Shown here: piece by piece, positions 35,216 to 47,640 of the stretch
Numbering within the stretch: position 1 is the first letter of the stretch
How the letters are laid out: each line of letters starts with the position of its first letter
Origin: Neodontobutis hainanensis
Taxonomy: Eukaryota; Chordata; Actinopteri; Gobiiformes; Odontobutidae
Reading direction: 5' to 3'
NCBI GenBank assembly: GCA_024349245.1
Contig: JALDNG010000728.1
Span: forward strand, 1-64,000
DNA: 64,000 nucleotides
Translations under genes and position numbers: made by a program
Notes under the pieces: model-generated
Database searches by the model: none
What the model saw: the letters and a program-made list of their open reading frames with translations, nothing else
Told to the model about the DNA's origin: nothing

Positions 35216-36245
35216 CTTAATTATACCCTTACAGGTAATAATCTCATTTGGAAGGCTCTTCCACCGACTCATGGCAACAAAGTGGTTGCCCAAGTGACTC
35301 AAGTGTTTTTTCAGAGCTCAGTGTGACAAACCTTCTTAGAGGAGGAGCAGACATACCATGAATGATTTTTAATAAGTAGGTAGCTGTTCGCCTACATTAT
35401 TATATTACCTACAGCTCTAGGTAACTCTAGGTGTATGAATCAGCTGACAAGACAGCCTTCTTCTCAGGTAAGTAGCATTAGTAGCTTTAAACAGCTAGCT
35501 GTGTGTTGGAGCCATTTCTAGTCTTGTCTATATTTAAGTTGGTTGTAATTTTTTTATGTTTTTGTTTTGTTAAGCTTTTGATAAGTATAATTTATTTTTG
35601 AGTTTTGGTTAGTGCTTTTATTTTGAAAGGGAAAAGTTTTTTTTTTTTTTTACTACATGGCAAGAAGTAGACAAAGAAGACAAAGAAGATGGTTCTTTGT
35701 TTTTAATCTAAAAATAGTAAATAAAACCTAATCACGGACTGAAGAATGAGTATAAAAGGTCCTTTAGGTGCCTCAATGTCCATTTAAAAGTAAGATTGGG
35801 TGCTTTAGTTGTGTGTGTGCCATGGATCTGTCTGTATAAACACGGCTCAATGTCATGATTGTCTTGATGTCACATTTTAAGCCCTCCTATTTGGGTCATA
35901 GATACTTGTAAAATGTAATATTATGTCATATTGTGGTTTTCAAAAGGCGTTTGCAATATACATCTGCACATTGAAGCTTGTAAGATGTTTTGACTCACAT
36001 CTATGAGCTCTGTTAAAAAAAAAGGTCCCCTGAGGGAGAGTGACTTCCAGTGATGTCTGTCATAGTCATATTTCATCAGTCAATGAGTGGCTGAGTTCTG
36101 TTGTCAGATGAAGGTCAGGCACTGGTTATGGTCTGTGCTGTCTTGTTTTACTCACCTAACATGTTTTTTTCATCTATAATAATAAGATATTTTAGGGTCT
36201 TCAGAATATTTAAGATTGTAACAATCAAATAATGCAAAGTAAAAC
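35216..36245. other. non-coding stretch
   Basis: Nothing coding seen. A 13-base T run lies near 35,640. Confidence 0.5.
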
Positions 36246-36249
36246 AAAA

Positions 36250-37220
36250 CTATTATGTTGAAACTGTCTACTTGGATTAGCAACTATTCTGAGCAATTCA
36301 CTAATAATTCACTGTGTCACTGCATCGAACAGATTGATGTGTGGAAGCAAAATTATTTTCTCCAACTGAACAGATCCAAGACTGAACTAATCATCTTTGG
36401 GAACAGAAACAAAGAGAAAGTGTCAGCAGTCACCTTGAGTCTCTTTCTCTAAAATCTAAAAACCAGGTTAGAAATCTAGGGGTCATCATGGACTCAAATA
36501 GACTTAAATTTCCACAGTCACATTAAGTCAATTACATCATCTGCATTTTATCACCTTAAAAACATTTCCAGAGTCAAAGGAATACTGTCTCAACCAGACT
36601 TAGAGAAACTTATTCATGCTTTTATCTCCAGCAGGTTAGATTACTGTAACGGCCTGCTCACTGGTCTCTCAAAACGAGGGTTAAGACAGCTGCAGCTTAT
36701 TCAGAACGCTGCTGCTCGGGTTCTAAATAACACCAGGAAGTACAACCACATCAGTCCAGTTTTAAAATCTCTGCACTGGCTTCCTGTTGCTCAGAGAATA
36801 GACTTTAAAACAGCACTGCTGGTTTACAAGTCTCTTAATGGTTTAGCACCAGAATATATTTCTGAAATGCTAGTAGCTTATGAACCTCCTCGGACTCTGA
36901 GAACATCTGGGACAGGCCTTCTGCTCGAGCCCAGAGTTAGAACTAAACAGGGTGAAGTTTAAGTTTAAGTTTCATGCAGCAAAAACCTGGAACAGCCTCA
37001 ACTTTAACAATGTTCAAGAAGAGGATAAAAACCTTTCTCTTTAGCTTTCTCATTCAATAAAGACAACGTAATTTGTTTTTATCTGCACTGTTTGTCTTTT
37101 AAAATGTTTAGAATTTTTTTTGTGTTTCTTAAACTAAATCTTGTAAATTGTCTTTTATTTCTTTATAGCACTCTGAGTTACCCAGTGTATGTGCTATAGA
37201 AATAAAATTGCCTTGCTGTG
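36250..37220 (+). pseudogene. L2-like LINE, 3' part of RT and tail
   Basis: The + strand frames read QNYFLQLNRSKTELIIFGN (36,340-36,400), then after a frame change the block beginning near 36,600 with HAFISSRLDYCNGLLTGLS. QLQLIQNAAARVL and LHWLPVAQRIDFKTALLVYK follow. These are standard post-catalytic RT motifs of the L2/Maui type. The frame closes near 36,960. The 3' tail with CTCTGAGTTACCCAGTGTAT and the AAATAAAATTGCCTTG end completes it. 5'-truncated, so no endonuclease or FADD motif. Confidence 0.85.
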
Positions 37221-37221
37221 C

Positions 37222-38160
37222 CTTTTGTTTTTGCTCACATTTTTCTTGAGCTGAACTCAAAGATCTTAGACTTTCTCTATGAACACAAAAGGCCTATTTC
37301 GCTCAAATATTGTTCACAAATCTGTCCAAATCTGTGTTGCTGAGCACTTCAATTTGACATAATCCATCCACCTCACAGATGTGGCATTTCAAGATGCTGA
37401 TTAGAGAGCATGATTATTGCACAGTCGTGCCTTAGGCTGGCCACAATAAAAGGCCACTCTACCACAACAACAGCAACATTACCACAATTAAAAATATATA
37501 TATAAAACTAGTATTTTATTAGTGTGTATTTAAGTACACATTAATGTAATAACTAATTGTAAATATAAAAAATATATAAATTAAAAAAATTTAATCATTA
37601 ATTTATTTTTTTAATTTCACAATTATTAATCTAATGATCATTAATTAATGACCGTCCGGGTGGTTGGTCTCAGAGGATCTTGGAGGTGAAGATACTGGCT
37701 GTGGAAGTCCTGGGCTGGTGTGGTAACACGTGCTCTTTGGTTGTGAGGATGGTTGGATGTACTGCCAAATTCTCTGAAACGGCTTATGATTGAGAAGTGA
37801 ACATTTAACTCACGGGCAACAGCTCTTGTGGACATTCCTGCAGTCAGCATGCCAACTGCACACTCCTTCAAAACTTATGACATCTGTAGAATTGTGCTGT
37901 GTGATTACACCCCACATTTAGAGCCTTTTATTGTGGCCAGCCTAAGGAACACCTGTGCATTAACCATTCTCTCTAATCAGTATCTTGATATGCCACACCT
38001 GTAAAGGTGGATGGATTATCTCGGCAAAGAAGTGCTCATTAACACAGATTTGGACAGATTTGTGAACAATATTTGAGAGAAATAGGCTTTTTGTGTTCAT
38101 AGAAAAAGTATTTGATCTATGAAGTTCAGCTCATGAAAAATGGGGGCAAAAACAAAAGTA
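37222..38160 (-). mobile_element. Tc1-like deletion derivative with long terminal inverted repeats
   Basis: The left arm (about 37,222-37,455) and right arm (about 37,918-38,160) are inverted copies. Both contain ATTGTTCACAAATCTGTCCA and TTAGGCTGGCCACAATAAAA on corresponding strands. That gives arms of about 240 bp around a 460-bp interior with a transposase fragment. It is inserted at the very end of the L2-like tail. Probably non-autonomous. Confidence 0.85.
37641..37871 (-). pseudogene. Tc1-like transposase, N-terminal fragment
   Basis: The minus-strand frame starts MKECAVGMLTAGMSTRAVAR and contains VHFSIISRFREFGSTSN and RARVTTPAQDFH. This is the paired-like helix-turn-helix DNA-binding region of Tc1-type enzymes. 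It stops after 76 residues, before any DDE residue. Confidence 0.85.
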
Positions 38161-38348
38161 CTTACATACTGCATCTAAGAGGTTTTCTAACTGAATAAAA
38201 CATCATTTAACAATAAGAACATAACCTAAATACATAATTTGTTAGTATCCATATTATAACACCCAGATATCTCAGTCGAGTCCTTATCACCTCCCTATTT
38301 ATTCCAGGCTAACAGATGGACTCTGGAATCCACGGTCCAGACCAGGGA

Positions 38349-38505
<157 letters not shown>

Positions 38506-38839
38506 TATTTAAAATGTATTTGTAAACTTAGTTAAAAAAGCACAGTTTCTAATAAGGGCATCCATATTGTTTTCTGTCTCTAAAGCCTTTAGCATTCCCT
38601 TTTCAAGTCTTTTGGTAAATTTGTCAAATATTATTATTTATGAAGATTTTTACTATTGCCTATTATGTCGTTTGATTTAACAGTTAGACAAACTTTTATC
38701 TGTTCCGCACCAAGTGTCCTTTGGAGCTGCTTTGTATATTTTTCTCCACGTCTTCTGATTATCTACAGGTGTATGTGTGTGTGTATGTGAGTGTGTGTGT
38801 TTGTGCTCTATAGTGCAGCTTGTGTGATGCTGTGTGTGT

Positions 38840-39380
38840 CCCCTGCACAGGTCCTCTCTGCCTCCCCTTCTCTCCTGCTCCAGCCTGCACTCGCACTCGG
38901 GGAGCTTAGGTGCGTATCATTGGATCATAGCTGCTGCCTGCCACACTGTCCAATCGCATCACGGGAGAGACAGGGCGATACTGAAAGACGGCCGAGGGAA
39001 ACGAGCGAGAGGCAGCGAGGGAGTGAGCGATAGAGGAGGGAGGAGAGGACAGGAAGACGCGGCCAAATTGATCACACAAACGTCCTGGGCCTGCTTCGTT
39101 TGGGAAGAAAGGGGAGAAAAACTCGTTTGTATTTGCGCGTCATACCTTTTCTGGTTTGCTTTAAGTGTTTTTTGGCGCGCGTTCAAGGAACTACCGGTGG
39201 CGACAGCAGCGTTACAGGCAGCAGGAGGCAGTAGGCGACAGCAGCGGTGGAATATCTCCCCAATAATATCCCATCCCGGGCACGTCGGATAAGCTGCAGC
39301 AGCGGAAAACACGAGGCGAACGTTGCAGTGGACGCGCACTAATCGTGGAACATGCTCCGAGGGATTTCACAGCAGCCCCG
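38840..39380 (+). promoter_or_regulatory. candidate nlgn promoter and untranslated first exon
   Basis: A GC- and CpG-richer island in AT-rich surroundings, with a CCAAT box (38,949-38,953), GA-rich tracts, GCGCGC near 39,175, and a possible splice donor at 39,381 (CCCCG|GTACGA). It is the nearest CpG island upstream of the neuroligin coding exons and has the right orientation if the donor is used. Transcript support is lacking. The open frames here are typical of CpG-rich leaders and resemble no protein. Confidence 0.45.
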
Positions 39381-39383
39381 GTA

Positions 39384-40149
39384 CGATTCACAAACTCTAT
39401 TTCTACTGTCATTTTTTTTTTACTGCAGCGAGGAGGTTGCAGGTTTGTGCGGTGTTCTGCAATATTAAGCTCGATGAATTTAGGCAGGATATTCTCACCT
39501 AAGCGTGTTGACTCCGCTCTTTTTATCTCGTTTGAGATCAGAATGCAATGGCTTTGACGCATATTCTGGATTGAAATATACAAAGGGTAGGGTGGCAGGC
39601 TTGATAAATAGAGCGTTATTCATCAGCGTTGTGTGTGATCACCAGCGGAATGTTAACTAGCACCTTGGACAGCCGACTCCAATACAATCTAATCTGGGAG
39701 GAGCAAACAAAAAAAAGAAAGAAAGAAAAAAAAAGTAGGGGGCTTTTTCTTTTGCACTTGAGCTCATGACTCCTGCATAAATGGACATGTCAGTTAATAT
39801 TCTGCCCCCAGGCCCTCAGAGGGGTAGTAGTGTTGACTAGAAAGCAGCTCTATGTGGAGATGAATATATTTAAGTGTGCATTTGGGGACACTGGGGAAAA
39901 TGACAGAGCATGCAGGATGTCTTTGAGAATTGTAGATAGACCTATTCAAGGTGTGTGGATACAATGTGTTTTTTTTTTTCCATCTTTAGGGTTTATTTTA
40001 GGACATAAAAAGATTGTCTTGCACATTTGGAGTGTAAACATTAACACTAAACCTAACTGTCATGAATTCAAAATGGTACCATCAACTGAAGCCACATCAT
40101 CCAGCTTGAGTTTTCAACCGTAACCACTACAGTATGTGCTAACGGGATG
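39384..40149. other. putative first intron, left part
   Basis: Non-coding, with A-rich and T-rich runs (39,710-39,735, 39,970-39,980). No feature recognised. Confidence 0.4.
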
Positions 40150-41580
40150 TTGATTCTGTGGTATCTGTAACAGCGAGTTACATTTGTTACAATTGGATCC
40201 ATTCAGTGACCGTAGGATGTGTCACATTATGGTCCACTGGGATTTCTGGAATGTTCAGTTGCAAGATGTTGAAAATACAGGACTTCACTAAGGAATGCTT
40301 TGGATGTAAATATGTTCATGAGGGGGTTGAGAGGCCAGTGCACTTTTACCTCACAACAAGAGGGTTATGGGATCTTCACTAATTTTGTGGAATAAATGTT
40401 TTGTAATGTGGAATGCAGTCAATTCCATTCAGTGACACATCAATGACCACAAGTGTTCCTTACAAGAGCAATGGTCTCACGCCTAACAGAGCATCACTGT
40501 TGCGTTGCACTTTGCACAAATATTTTGGATTCAGTGAGAAATTTTATGTTAGCTGCAACGTGCAGTTAAAATGCAGTTAAATCCATTTAGTAGCTGTTCG
40601 ACATCTCACACTCCTGAATTAGAGCTTCTTCTCACCCATTGGGCAGTTGGTCTACACAGCTTCCCACCATTCTAGGCCGGAATAAGGATGTTTTGGTTCC
40701 TGCAGCTTTAAGAGTGTATAGTTATTATAAAGTGCTGGCTGGGTAAGGAACATTAATTGCGGTTGCATCCATGGTGTGATATACGCTATCGGACATGCAA
40801 CATAATTTTTTGTAAAGTGTCCCTTCAAACAGCCAAATGAAATTACTAGTCTTTCATCAAACTGAATGTCACAATTGGATCTGACTACTAACATGATTGG
40901 GTGATTGGGCTGTTGAAAAACTAAGACTTCACTAAGGAATACTGTGCTTCATTGAACTGGATCCATTGTGGCGACCACTGGACAAGCCACACAAATGTAT
41001 TTTAGTGTCCATGCCAACAATTAAATCCAACTGCTGTCTGCTTTTTTAATGTTGGAATCAAATTAAATTTGCAGCATGATAGGGTTATTGTAAGATGTTG
41101 GAAATACAAGACTTTAATGTTTATGCTACACTGAATACATATGCCACACCAGTGTATTTCTAGACTGCCCATGTCAATAATTAAATTCAACAGATTTGAT
41201 AACTTACGTGATTGGTTTTGTTGTAAAATATTGAAAATACAGGAAAGTTGTTCTACACTAACTTCAACTGGATCATTTTAGTGACCACTGGACATGTCAC
41301 ACCAATGTATTTCTAAAGTGTCCATGCCAATAATTAAATCCAACTTAACTCTCTGTATGCTGGTTGTACGCTGTTTAAAATCAGAACTTTACAGATTATG
41401 TTGATTAAGTTACGCTGAATGCAGACAGATCCATTTTTATACCACTGTAGATGATCACAGCAGGTGTTTCTTTGAATAATTACATCTAACTGGTAACTAA
41501 ATATAATTAGCCTTGATTGCTAGCATAAATGCCTAGGGTTGTAAGTTGTTGAAAATGCATGACCAGTAGTGTGCTACTTT
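40150..41580 (+). repeat. degenerate tandem repeat cluster in putative intron 1
   Basis: Two motifs alternate. One resembles GTGACCACTGGACATGTCAC followed by GTCCATGCCAATAATTAAAT (clear at 40,970-41,031, 41,140-41,192 and 41,281-41,346; weaker at 40,200). The other resembles AAGATGTTGAAAATACAGGA, with CTTCACTAAGGAAT beside it in some copies (40,261, 40,911, 41,088, 41,221, 41,545). Spacing is irregular (about 130-200 bp in the best part). No coding potential. Confidence 0.75.
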
Positions 41581-42640
41581 AATACAACTGGATCCCTTTA
41601 TTGCTAATGTGATTTTTTGATTTGTAAATATACTGATATTTTCGATCATTCATTGAAGAGGGGCCATTTTTTACCCCCGCACCAATCTCAGTTTTCAAAC
41701 GTACGTCCTTGGTCCCAAGCTTTCCACCTTATGTTACATGCAGGTCAGGAGCCCCGCAGTGTGTTGGCGGCTTAATTAAGCGTGTGACTCGACTCCACAC
41801 TCCCCCCTCCCATCCACTCCGCCCCTCACCCACCCCTCACCCACTCACTGTTCCACAGCTGGAACAGTATAATGCAGGGATGTGTGCTAACAGTGACATG
41901 TCTGTGCTTTGTCGTACTAAATGCACACATGGCTTTTCCATGTGTGACACAGCAAACCCTGACGTTCCAACATCCGAGTTAAGTTGAGCGGACAACATCT
42001 CGCCCTATCTATCTGCCTACGTCTATTTTTAACAGGAGCAGCACTGAGATAGCTGCAGCCAGTCACTTGTCATAAACACACTATTGATTTTTGCACTAAT
42101 TCTAAACACAAACCAATAATTGCCTGGTTAGGAGTGTTGTAGTCAGAACCTAGTGTCATGTCTAAGACAAGAGTCTGAACAAAGATGAGTGCATAAGATG
42201 AATAAAGACTTACCTAAGAGCTGGTGTATTGTTCAGGTTATAAGACACAAAATAGCACTGTTAAATTAAAGCACATGGCTCATTTGCATAAATCAGAAAG
42301 CACAATACTTGTTACTCAGATGCAAGGCTATTTAAGTTCCTTTCCCAGTGAACATGACCAGATGACTACCTTTCTCTGGAGAGTCTTTCATACACACTGT
42401 GCAAAGCAGCTGAAAATTGTTCCCGTTAATGCCAATTTCATCATATGGCTCTTTTTGAAATTGTTCATAATTCAGAATGTGACTTAATGGAATAATTTCA
42501 TTTATCATTAGGAAACCCATGTAACGGTCTCCAGTTAAAGCAACAGTCTAATATACAAACACACTATAATTTACAAAGGTAACATCCCAATTAGAAGTGT
42601 GCAGTTATTATTATTGACTGTAAATACTGAATAATCATCG

Positions 42641-42643
<3 letters not shown>
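41581..42643. other. putative intron 1, non-repetitive part
   Basis: A C-rich patch with many CCC runs lies at 41,800-41,860. Nothing else recognised. Confidence 0.4.

Positions 42644-42707
<64 letters not shown>
42644..42707. repeat. (TA)n microsatellite
   Basis: About 64 bp of perfect TA dinucleotides. Confidence 0.95.
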
Positions 42708-42711
<4 letters not shown>

Positions 42712-43059
42712 AGAATATTTTGAATTCAACATGAATTTATTGTCAATGGGCCAATGCAAAAATACAAAGCATTACAAATTCACCTTTTAAGTTTTACTCA
42801 GGCAAACACTATACATGTATCTAGTTATAGCCCAGCTCCAATCAAAGTAAGGCTGAATAACAAACACATTGGGGTCTGGACCTTAGGGACATGATGCAGT
42901 GCACTGCCACCTCTGCTCCACAGTTTCCACTCCTCTGCACTGTTCCAGCCGAATGTAACACAAGACGTAAACGCATAAGCGAAGTCTAGGCTCACTAATT
43001 ATAAAATGCTCATGCTGCTAACTAACATATTTGTCAAATGTTGTCTGACTTACTGCAAA

Positions 43060-43127
43060 CCAAGGTTCCACTCCGGTCATACCCCTCACAGGGTGCCACG
43101 AGGGAATGCCTTCTCCAGATCTACAAG
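43060..43127 (-). repeat. small RTE/Rex3-like LINE fragment
   Basis: CACAGGGTGCCACGAGGGAA and GCCTTCTCCAGATCTACAA match the LINE at about 12,110-12,165, in the same orientation. An internal deletion is visible relative to that copy. Confidence 0.7.
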
Positions 43128-43607
43128 AACAAAAACAATGTAGTTCATAAATGTCCTAAGATTTAATGCAATAATTTTTGGTAAAAAGGGCAAATGTACT
43201 TCTCCTTCAGCAGTGCTTAGTTTGTCCCCTGTGAGCACCTGTAGAAACAGGGACAGGGAAGTAGTGGAACTTCTTTAGCTCAAATGTATATTTACACAGG
43301 GAGTGTTTTGTGAGGTCATTATACACTTTTCAAAATATAGTTTTGACTGATGGGTTCAACTGTTGACAACAACATTTTACACAATGCAGCATAAATTTCT
43401 AATCTTAAATGGAGTTTAATAATTTCATTCATATTTTAGCCTTATTTTGCCCCCCTTTATTTATTTTTTTTTACAATAAAACCTTTTATTTAACACACAG
43501 CCTCTTTCTCATGTTCTATGATATTTTGATAAGTTTACACTTGCCATTCCTTTAATAACGTCTAATTAGATCTTCTTTCTTCCCTCTCCTGTCTTTGTGT
43601 GTTCCAG

Positions 43608-44349
43608 AAGCCGGTTTGGGCCTGTTATGGGGGTGACCGGAAGGAGCCAGTGAAAGCAGAACAGTGATGCTACTGTTTACATAACCACGGACACACTTCC
43701 TCAGCCATACACGCTCCGCTCAAAGGACTGACTCACGCTGCACTCCGAGGCACGGACCACTGAGTCATTCACTCGGAGACCAACGGGAAAGGTTGTTTGT
43801 GAGAGCCAAGACTGTTTTTGCAATGGGCCTGAGCTGGATTTTGGATACCTCTAAGGAGACAACACATTCTTTATTGAGCAATCTTTGGTCATTTTAAATT
43901 AACCATCAAATTCAAACATCACTAATATTCCCACCCTTTGTTTGAAAAGCCCCTGGATTCAAACGATACAGTAATATACAGGTGCAAAATGCATGGTAGA
44001 TCAAAGGATTAAGAACCTCTGCATACATAATGTTTGGAAGGTTCCTAAATGCTTGGTTAAAATATTTTGGGTAGTGCTTAGTTGTACAAAATGGTAGACC
44101 CTATTAATGCTCTAAAGGCATATTCCAAAGATGCTTAGCTAGTTTACTGCAGGATTTGTTGGTTGCAGAAAGCGTCCGTTTTCAATGATTTTCTGTTTGA
44201 ATTGTAACCATGCTTGTCAGATGATTACCGTCTCTTCTGGCTGATAAATGAGAATATTCAGCAACCAATGACAAAAGACTAACGTTAAAGGAGTACAATT
44301 TCTGAATTCTTTGTTGCGCTTGTTTTCCAAAAAAACCAAGGTTTGCACC
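43608..44349 (+). other. putative 5' UTR of the nlgn start-codon exon
   Basis: A strong acceptor (long pyrimidine tract ending GTGTTCCAG at 43,607) precedes this stretch. No other donor-acceptor pair is needed before the start codon, so it may be continuous with coding exon 1. Several upstream ATGs with short frames occur. Exon start is inferred from the splice signal only. Confidence 0.45.
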
Positions 44350-44809
44350 ATGAGAACCCTCTTTGGTGTGTTCCTAACCTTTTTCAGTCTTCCATGCTGG
44401 AATTTTAGACTCCTATCTTTTAGCTTATGCTTGTTTTTGCAACTACCTTTGACAAATGCCCAGCAAACAGTGCCGGTCATCTCCACAGCACAAGGCCGCA
44501 TCCGTGGCATCCTAACCCCCCTGCCCTCTGACCTTTTGGGGCCCGTAGTCCAGTATCTGGGAGTACCGTATGCTAGGCCTCCAACGGGGGATCGACGCTT
44601 CCAGCCCCCCGAACCGCCCCTGCCTTGGCCAGGGATACGCAACGCGACGCAGTTCGCCCCGGTGTGTCCACAGTCGCTGGACGAGAGGAACATGCTGGGG
44701 GACATGATGCCTTCCTGGTTCACGGCGAACTTGGATATAGCGGCAACTTACCTCACGCACCAGAGCGAAGACTGTCTCTACCTCAACATCTACGTGCCCA
44801 CCGAAGAAG
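44350..44809 (+). CDS. nlgn4x: neuroligin (nlgn4-like), coding exon 1
   Basis: Neuroligins are postsynaptic type I membrane adhesion proteins that bind neurexins through a cholinesterase-like extracellular domain. The start chosen is the ATG at 44,350 in the context CACCATGA; it opens a hydrophobic signal peptide (residues 1-37, likely cut near TNA|QQ). The mature part begins VPVISTAQGRIRG and has LGPVVQYLGVPYARPPTG, a sequon N98-A-T, and Cys106 and Cys142, which pair in the family. SEDCLYLNIYVPTEE ends the exon. The LDERNMLGDMMPSWFTANLD stretch (residues 110-129) fits NLGN4 (LDER-type insert) better than NLGN1, 2 or 3. The donor is GAAG|GTGAGT at 44,810, phase 1. The exon gives 153 codons plus one base. 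Which teleost duplicate (a or b) cannot be decided. Neuroligin identity is firm; the paralogue is likely. Confidence 0.92.
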
Positions 44810-45404
44810 GTGAGTAAAGCCAGTGGGGTGTGGAGACAGGGGCTAATAATAAGCAGGCAAGCAGGGCTGGGATTACGGTAATGGCCTGATTTGCATGTGC
44901 CCTAAGCATTTATGAACACACACCAAAATAGTTCACTGACCACAAATAATAAAGAACAAAATGGGTGGAATATTCCATGAAGGAATCTGGAACTTAAAGT
45001 TTAGTTATCTTTGCCACAAAAATAACAAAATAAACAAAAATTGTATAAAAATAAAAAACAAGTCACCAGCCAGATGTGGTGGTACATTGAAAAATGGAGG
45101 AAGGAAAAATTATTTGACAGTACAAGATATTTTAATTATTTTTAGATGTACTAGAAGCCACTTGAAGCCTATTTGTTTATCCGTAGAATTAACACACATC
45201 CAGAACCTTTCCACCTTCCTTGCTCCATCTCTTACAACTCACAAGAGACAAATCAAAAGTAGCTCTCCAATATCAACTTTATGTCTAATCAATCAATAAA
45301 GACAATTCAACAAAAAAAAAAACTAAACTTTTTTTGACCCTTTCCAAATGTATAATTTCTGTTTCTTCTGTTTCTAAAGTTAGAATATCAGTATGTAGAT
45401 TTAT

Positions 45405-45600
45405 TTCTCTAAAGTGTCTCTAGTGAATGAATGTGAGAGTGAATGGTTGTCTGTTACTGTCTGTCTCTAAATGTCAGCCCTGCGACTAACTGGCCATTGT
45501 CCAGGGTGTCCCCCACCTCAGGCCCAAAGCTGCTGGGATAGGCTCCAGTCACCCACAACCCCTAACAGGACTAAGCAGAAGGAAAATAAATACATGATTT
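45405..45600 (+). repeat. teleost interspersed repeat R2, partial copy
   Basis: Contains GTGAATGAATGTGAGAGTGA, GCCCAAAGCTGCTGGGATAG and GCTCCAGTCACC, matching 57,830-57,970 in the same orientation. Confidence 0.75.
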
Positions 45601-47489
45601 AATTTTTAAACCCCAATCCTATACTCTTCTTATATTCCTCTTTGTTAATACAAGCCACTGCAGCAGCAAACATCAGACTCTTTACTAATGTGACAAGACT
45701 CAGACAAGACATTGTACATTCAGTGAAAAGGAATGGAGCGTGAACAGACCCTTGTGGAACTTCATTGACAATTGCAGTCTCAGAAGATGTGTTTCAAGTA
45801 CCTATGGGCTATTGTTGTAATTATAAGTAGTATGTATTTGTGAAAACAAATAATTTTTCTGCATTTGTGCATTTAAAAAAATGTATGTTCGTGTACTAAT
45901 TTCAGGTATTCTTCTTTTTTAAAAAAGGTTCATGTATTAAATTTTTTTGAAAACTCTGATACAGCAACTGTTCATCTCACCTTTGTTTTCAGAGACTATT
46001 GTCAGGTCACACCTATTTTTGTACATTGGAAGACTAGAAATTATTCCTCTGGCAAAAAATGAGGCAGAATTGACAGAAAACAACAGTGCAATGCAATGAT
46101 AAATCATACAGGAATCATTCCCAGATGTAGGGCTCCTGCTACTGTAACCTTCACTGCCACTTTAAGGTGTTATCTTTTGTGTAGCTTTTAAAAACAGATA
46201 TGAACCACAAGCTGCAGGAGCAAATACCCACAATATAATATTTACATATATAGCTATAGCTTTGTTTTCCTCAGGCTTTTGCCAAATCCAACTAAACCCA
46301 CAGGTGTCTAATGTTACATTAGGTTTTTTTTTTTTTTTTTACTGCATTTTTCATATATTTATTGAGACCAGGAGAAATGATACTGTTACCAAGCCTGAAA
46401 TTTGTCATCTACACAAATGAGGAGTTATGGTTTTAAAAACTTTGTGGAGACGTAGCTCATACAGTAAAAGTAAAGCCATAAAGTTTGAAGTTAGGAAACA
46501 AAGCAAACCTTATTAAATATACATGACTGATGTTTAACCCATCCCCGGTCTTCTCCGCTCCCCTCCCTCCGCCTGTACCCATGCCGGTGGGTCGGTGGGT
46601 CGGTGGGTCGGAGCCACATTTTCTATGCAGACACCTGCGTCAGGCGCCCCAGGGGTTATGCCTTTACTTGTGCTTGGAAGTGGGAAGGACGCAGACTCAC
46701 TCATGCATACATATTGGTTCATACACATGCATGTGACCCGGCTCACAAAAAAACACCAAAGAACAAACTCTCAATTTATATCCACCCGCTGGCTTCACAA
46801 CAAATACACAGAAAAGCATGGATTTGTTAGGCATGCATTGCTTAAGCTTGGTTGAACAATGTAAAGTTAATGTAGTGTGTTTGATGTTCATCTATAAGCA
46901 TCAGGTGCATGCACATCAAACTGCAAGAAGAAAAGTCTTTCATCTTACTTTTTAGATCTGATTTAACACATCTTTCTGTAGAAGCAAATACTGTATAATC
47001 ATTTATCAATACGTAATGATTACACGTGTTGAATGGTGTCTGACTGAACACTTTGACAGGACACTTTAGTAAAAGCATAAAGTAAAAAGCACAATGACTT
47101 CAAAATAAATGTGGAAAATCCAAACTTAATGCAAGCATGGAGCAATTTGCATTAAAGAAGATGCATAATTACTATAGATTTATGCACACAATATTGTACC
47201 ACGTTTATATTTAACTTCCACACCTACACTGCCTTGACTTTAATGTGATCATTTGAATCCTTAGCTGTTTTTATACAGGTTTAACACTCACTTTACCCAT
47301 TAACTTAAAGCTTGTGTTTGCTGTAACATTTCAGGGGTGAATATAAATAGTTTTGCCACTCATGATTATTTTAGTTGTCAATGAATCTGTGCCTCATTAG
47401 ACAAATTACTCTTATATACTTTTACAACAAACGCATCAGCATAATATTGTGCTATTGTTGTTATTATTATTTTTTTTATTTTTTTAAAT

Positions 47490-47640
47490 TATCCCTGTGG
47501 GGAAATTCAGCCACCAGTGCGGGCTCAGCTTGTTTTTATGTTGTTTGGGGGAAACTGGAGTACCCAGAAAAAACCCAACTAAGTGCATCGAGCACATGCA
47601 AACTCCACACAGAGAGGCCCCGTCCTGTCTGGGAGTATAA
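47490..47640 (-). repeat. teleost interspersed repeat R2, short fragment
   Basis: Contains CTGGAGTACCCAGAAAAAAC and ACATGCAAACTCCACACAGA, the gene-distal part of the R2 family. Preceded by a T-rich run. Confidence 0.55.

Noticed and set aside
38834..39339. 152-codon + and 126-codon - ORFs in the CpG island
   Set aside because: GC-rich leader sequence has few stops. No similarity and no start context; treated as untranslated.
44311..44349. Upstream extension of the neuroligin frame (13 residues before the ATG)
   Set aside because: It would need a TTG start. ATG at 44,350 has a good Kozak context and begins the signal peptide.
44217..44723. 168-codon - strand ORF
   Set aside because: Antisense of the neuroligin start-codon exon.
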